A stretch of 64,000 nucleotides of DNA from CAYOWQ01 sp964407695. Its GTDB lineage: Bacteria > Planctomycetota > Phycisphaerae > Phycisphaerales > SM1A02. Every line of letters begins with the position of its first letter. Position 1 is the stretch's first letter. The stretch lies in the NCBI GenBank assembly GCA_964407695.1, contig CAYOWQ010000012.1, positions 1-64,000 on the forward strand, written 5' to 3'. Below are positions 61,582 to 64,000 of this stretch, one piece after another. The notes under the pieces were generated by a model. That model was given only the letters and a program-made list of their open reading frames with translations. It had not been told where the DNA came from and ran no database searches. The position numbers and the translations under genes are program-made.

Positions 61582-62580
61582 ACCAATCGCCGCGAGCACA
61601 CGCCGCTCGGCCTCATCAATTGGGACCTTGATCCGTGCGCCCGCCGCCTGCACATGGCCCCCACCGCCGACGTGCCCGGCAATCTCGTTGACGTCGTAGC
61701 TCTTCACGGTCGAATCCCAACCTCCGGGCTTGGATCTGAAGCTGATCTTGGTAACCCCCGGCTCATGTTCCGTGAAAAGGACTGACATTCGCACTGTCGC
61801 CACGCTCATCGGCTCATTCACGATTCCGGTCAGGTCCTCGGGACGGGCGCCGGTCTCGGCGAAGTCTGCAAGGGTGGCTCGCATCACGGCAATGCTGTCG
61901 CCGGATAGCAGACGAGTGGAACCGAGAACTCTCGCCTCGATTCGGATCCTTTCCGGACGGTCATTCTCTTCAAGCAGCGCGTAGAGCCGCTCCTTGTTGA
62001 CCCCGCACTTCAACAACCTCGCGGCCAGCGAATACACCTGATGGTCGGCGTTGGAGAACTTGAACCATCCGGTATCCGTGGCCAGACCGACGAAGATCGC
62101 TTCGGCAATCCCACCCTCAATCGCGACTCCAAGCTGGTCGAGCAATCCCACAAGTACCTGAGTGGTTGACGCGCATTGAGTCTGGACCACTCTCATCGGC
62201 GCAACGTCGTCGCCCCGCGCGTGATGATCAATCCCGATCACCTTCTCTCGATTGGTCTTGAGATATGACTCCATCGACTCGAGTTGCGACCATGAACCCG
62301 TGTCGACCACAAGGATGAGGTCGGCGGTATCGCCCTCGAAGACGCCGTTGATCATCCGTATGGGAGTCGGCCCAGCCACCTCGCGGAGGCCACGGTCCAT
62401 CGGACCGCTCAGCACCACGACGACTTCCTTGCCCATGCCGCCAAGCGCACGGGCCAGTGCCAGCGAGGAACCCATGGCGTCTCCATCCGGCTTGGTGTGC
62501 GACGTAATCAGCACCCGCACCGCCCCGCGGATCCGCATCGCAACTTCCGGCCACGTTGCCGTCGATGCATAGTCAGTCAT
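61576..62580 (-). CDS. nrnA: DHH/DHHA1 phosphoesterase, NrnA-like
   Basis: A 334-residue protein: N-terminal DHH domain with ITSHTKPDGDAMGSSLAL (metal-binding DGDA), LVVDTGSWSQ and GIDHHARGD (DHH motif), and C-terminal DHHA1 with GHVGGGGHVQAAGARI. Family activity: degradation of nanoRNA and dephosphorylation of 3'-phosphoadenosine-5'-phosphate, or cyclic-dinucleotide breakdown. The start overlaps the ribF stop (ATGA), so they are translationally coupled. Confidence 0.92.
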   Translation of the reverse strand: MTDYASTATWPEVAMRIRGAVRVLITSHTKPDGDAMGSSLALARALGGMGKEVVVVLSGPMDRGLREVAGPTPIRMINGVFEGDTADLILVVDTGSWSQLESMESYLKTNREKVIGIDHHARGDDVAPMRVVQTQCASTTQVLVGLLDQLGVAIEGGIAEAIFVGLATDTGWFKFSNADHQVYSLAARLLKCGVNKERLYALLEENDRPERIRIEARVLGSTRLLSGDSIAVMRATLADFAETGARPEDLTGIVNEPMSVATVRMSVLFTEHEPGVTKISFRSKPGGWDSTVKSYDVNEIAGHVGGGGHVQAAGARIKVPIDEAERRVLAAIGL

Positions 62581-63500
62581 GTCGTCGCCTCCATCGCCCC
62601 GGCCGGAAATGCTGAAAGCTCCGCCACACGGTTCACATCTCGATGCAACTGCGAAATCAGGTCGGTGACCGAGTCGTACCGCACCTGGTCACGCAGCCAT
62701 TCCGTAAATCGCAATTGAATCGGCCACCCATACTCGCCGACCGGCCCGGCATCACCCAGGAGATACGCTTCGCAGACCCGCACCGATCCATCAAACGTCG
62801 GCTTGTCGCCGACGCTGATGGCTGCGGGCATCCAAACGCCACGCCTCGTTCCCCATCCTGCGTAGACCCCGTCGCCGGGAAGCATCTGATCGGCAATCTC
62901 CAGATTTGCGGTCGGGAAACCAATCGTGCGGCCGCGCTGATCTCCCTTCACAACTCTCCCCCTGATTTCAAACTCTCGACCCAGGACGAGACCGGCATCC
63001 CGGACCCGGCCCCTCTCAATCAACCAGCGGGCGATGGAGCTGCTGGCTGCGACCACGGATTGATCTGACAGCGCCACTTCAACCGGCGACACCAAGAGCG
63101 TCCGATAACCAAGGGAGTCACCCATTGATTCGAGCAGAGCGGTATCGCCCGCTCTCCGCCGCCCAAATCGAAAATCCTTCCCCTCCACGATCACTTCCGG
63201 CCGAAATCTATCCACGATCATCTTCAGAAAACCGTCCGGCTCGAGCCGCAGGAACTCCATCGACGATTCCAAGACCACAACCTCATCCGCTCCCGCCTCC
63301 AGCAGCCATTCTCTTCGTTGCTCCGACGTTGAGAGCCGCGGTGGGGCCGTATCCGGCTGCAGCACCCGCATCGGATGCGGTTCAAAGGTGACCGCGATCA
63401 CCCGGCCCTGCTTACCTACAGTTTCCCTCGCCGCCCGCACAAGTGTCGCGTGGCCGCGATGTACTCCGTCGAAGTTGCCGATGGTTAACCCAGCCGCCAT
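62577..63500 (-). CDS. ribF: Bifunctional riboflavin kinase / FAD synthetase
   Basis: A 307-residue protein from ATG at 63500 (MAAGLTIGNFDGVHRGHATL, the FAD synthetase nucleotidyl transferase motif with GNFDGVHRGH). It is followed by ALSDQSVVAASSSIARWLIE, and the flavokinase domain VVKGDQRGRTIGFPTANLEI with the GDGVYAG segment. It makes FMN and FAD in the cytoplasm. Coupled to nrnA downstream. Confidence 0.94.
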   Translation of the reverse strand: MAAGLTIGNFDGVHRGHATLVRAARETVGKQGRVIAVTFEPHPMRVLQPDTAPPRLSTSEQRREWLLEAGADEVVVLESSMEFLRLEPDGFLKMIVDRFRPEVIVEGKDFRFGRRRAGDTALLESMGDSLGYRTLLVSPVEVALSDQSVVAASSSIARWLIERGRVRDAGLVLGREFEIRGRVVKGDQRGRTIGFPTANLEIADQMLPGDGVYAGWGTRRGVWMPAAISVGDKPTFDGSVRVCEAYLLGDAGPVGEYGWPIQLRFTEWLRDQVRYDSVTDLISQLHRDVNRVAELSAFPAGAMEATT

Positions 63501-63595
63501 GAGAACCCTGACAATATCCGCCCCGGCGATCGAGGCAACCGGCGGACACGGGCAAGCTCTTGAAAGGGCCGCCATTGCTTGATACTTCTGCCGGA

Positions 63596-64000
63596 ATGCG
63601 CGCCAGTTTGAAATCGCCCGATTCCCAATCCGACAAAGCCGAACCGCTGGTTGAAGAACTCACGCTCGGCCTGCGAGACACCGCACGATCAGTGGTGCCG
63701 TGGTTTCTGCAGCAGATGCCCCGGATGTACTTTCAGGACACTGATCACGAGACACAACTCAGCCATTTGCGCGCCATTATCGCCGCCAAGGCCTCGGGTC
63801 GGCCCCTCGAATTCACGCTCAAGAGCGAAGATGGCCTTCAGCTCACGTCGATGAGACCCACGAGCTACGCGGGTGTGCTTGCGGACCTGGTTGCACAGTT
63901 GCCGATGGACCCCCCGCTTCGCGCTGCCAAGATCCATACCGCTCACGACGGGTCTCTCGTCCTTGATACGTTCGAGTTCGGTCACCGTGAGCTGTTCAAT
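63596..64000 (+). CDS. N-terminal part of a probable NAD-glutamate dehydrogenase, cut by window edge
   Basis: 135 codons are open from ATG at 63596 to the edge. The N-terminal segment shows SVVPWFLQQMPRMYFQDTDH, TQLSHLRAIIAAKASGRPLE, DLVAQLPMDPPLRAAKIHTA and DGSLVLDTFEFG. I associate this pattern with the N-terminus of large (over 1000 residue) NAD-dependent glutamate dehydrogenases in planctomycetes, but only this part can be seen. Divergent from ribF with 95 bp between the starts. Confidence 0.55.
   Translation, partial: MRASLKSPDSQSDKAEPLVEELTLGLRDTARSVVPWFLQQMPRMYFQDTDHETQLSHLRAIIAAKASGRPLEFTLKSEDGLQLTSMRPTSYAGVLADLVAQLPMDPPLRAAKIHTAHDGSLVLDTFEFGHRELFN

Overview
The window is a dense, GC-rich stretch of a bacterial chromosome that most resembles a member of the Planctomycetota, class Phycisphaerae. 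The reasons are: three secreted proteins ending in paired dockerin-like repeats of the form DLNGDG-VDGADLGLLLA-W; an adjacent DUF1800 and DUF1501 pair; secreted cysteine-rich multidomain proteins; HAF-repeat and Sel1-repeat secreted proteins; and housekeeping genes scattered singly (pheS without pheT, infC without rpmI-rplT, nuoI without other nuo genes). No plasmid or complete phage genes are visible.

Region 1-18 kb. The left edge cuts a REP-associated tyrosine transposase. Next comes a minus-strand three-gene cassette (P-loop GTPase, GAP1-like protein, trypsin-like protease), each protein with one membrane anchor, and a divergent membrane coiled-coil protein. This resembles the NTP-dependent biological conflict systems built on double-GTPases and GTPase-associated proteins and is the leading candidate for an undescribed system. 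It is followed by nuoI, a zinc-ribbon membrane protein, an FHA-GspE/PilB ATPase, a DUF4190 protein, a MlaF-type ABC ATPase, a REP-palindrome zone with a small GIY-YIG nuclease, a 21-bp minisatellite, a patatin lipoprotein, pheS, an HD-GYP protein, ubiX and neuC.

Region 18-33 kb. A LegC-type aminotransferase, a membrane protein and proC. The 3' end of proC is duplicated as an 80-bp direct repeat flanking 3.3 kb that carries a 915-residue cysteine-rich dockerin-tagged protein. Then a secreted intradiol-dioxygenase-like protein, a short HrpA-like helicase, tRNA-Arg, a 39-residue membrane protein, a dockerin-tagged sugar dehydrogenase, a Sel1 lipoprotein, a HAF-repeat protein and a heptaheme cytochrome. 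From about 18 kb the + strand changes from C-rich to strongly G-rich regardless of gene direction.

Region 33-47 kb. An MBL hydrolase; a four-gene operon (outer-membrane barrel, lipoprotein, FecR-domain protein, CHASE2-adenylate cyclase) that looks like an envelope-sensing pathway; a flavin reductase; then a tightly packed amidoligase cassette (C39-like peptidase, RimK-like ATP-grasp, GCS2-type ligase, N-formylglutamate amidohydrolase-like protein) followed by a strange FNG-repeat low-complexity protein closed by a strong terminator.

Region 47-64 kb. Mostly housekeeping: map, serA, a prolyl oligopeptidase, infC, two tandem ClpP-fold secreted proteins (the second apparently lacking its nucleophile), cca beside a tRNA-Leu that lacks an encoded CCA, a DUF4442 protein, a multipass membrane protein, the DUF1800/DUF1501 pair, an HMA lipoprotein, an NrnA-like DHH phosphoesterase, ribF, and the start of a probable NAD-glutamate dehydrogenase.
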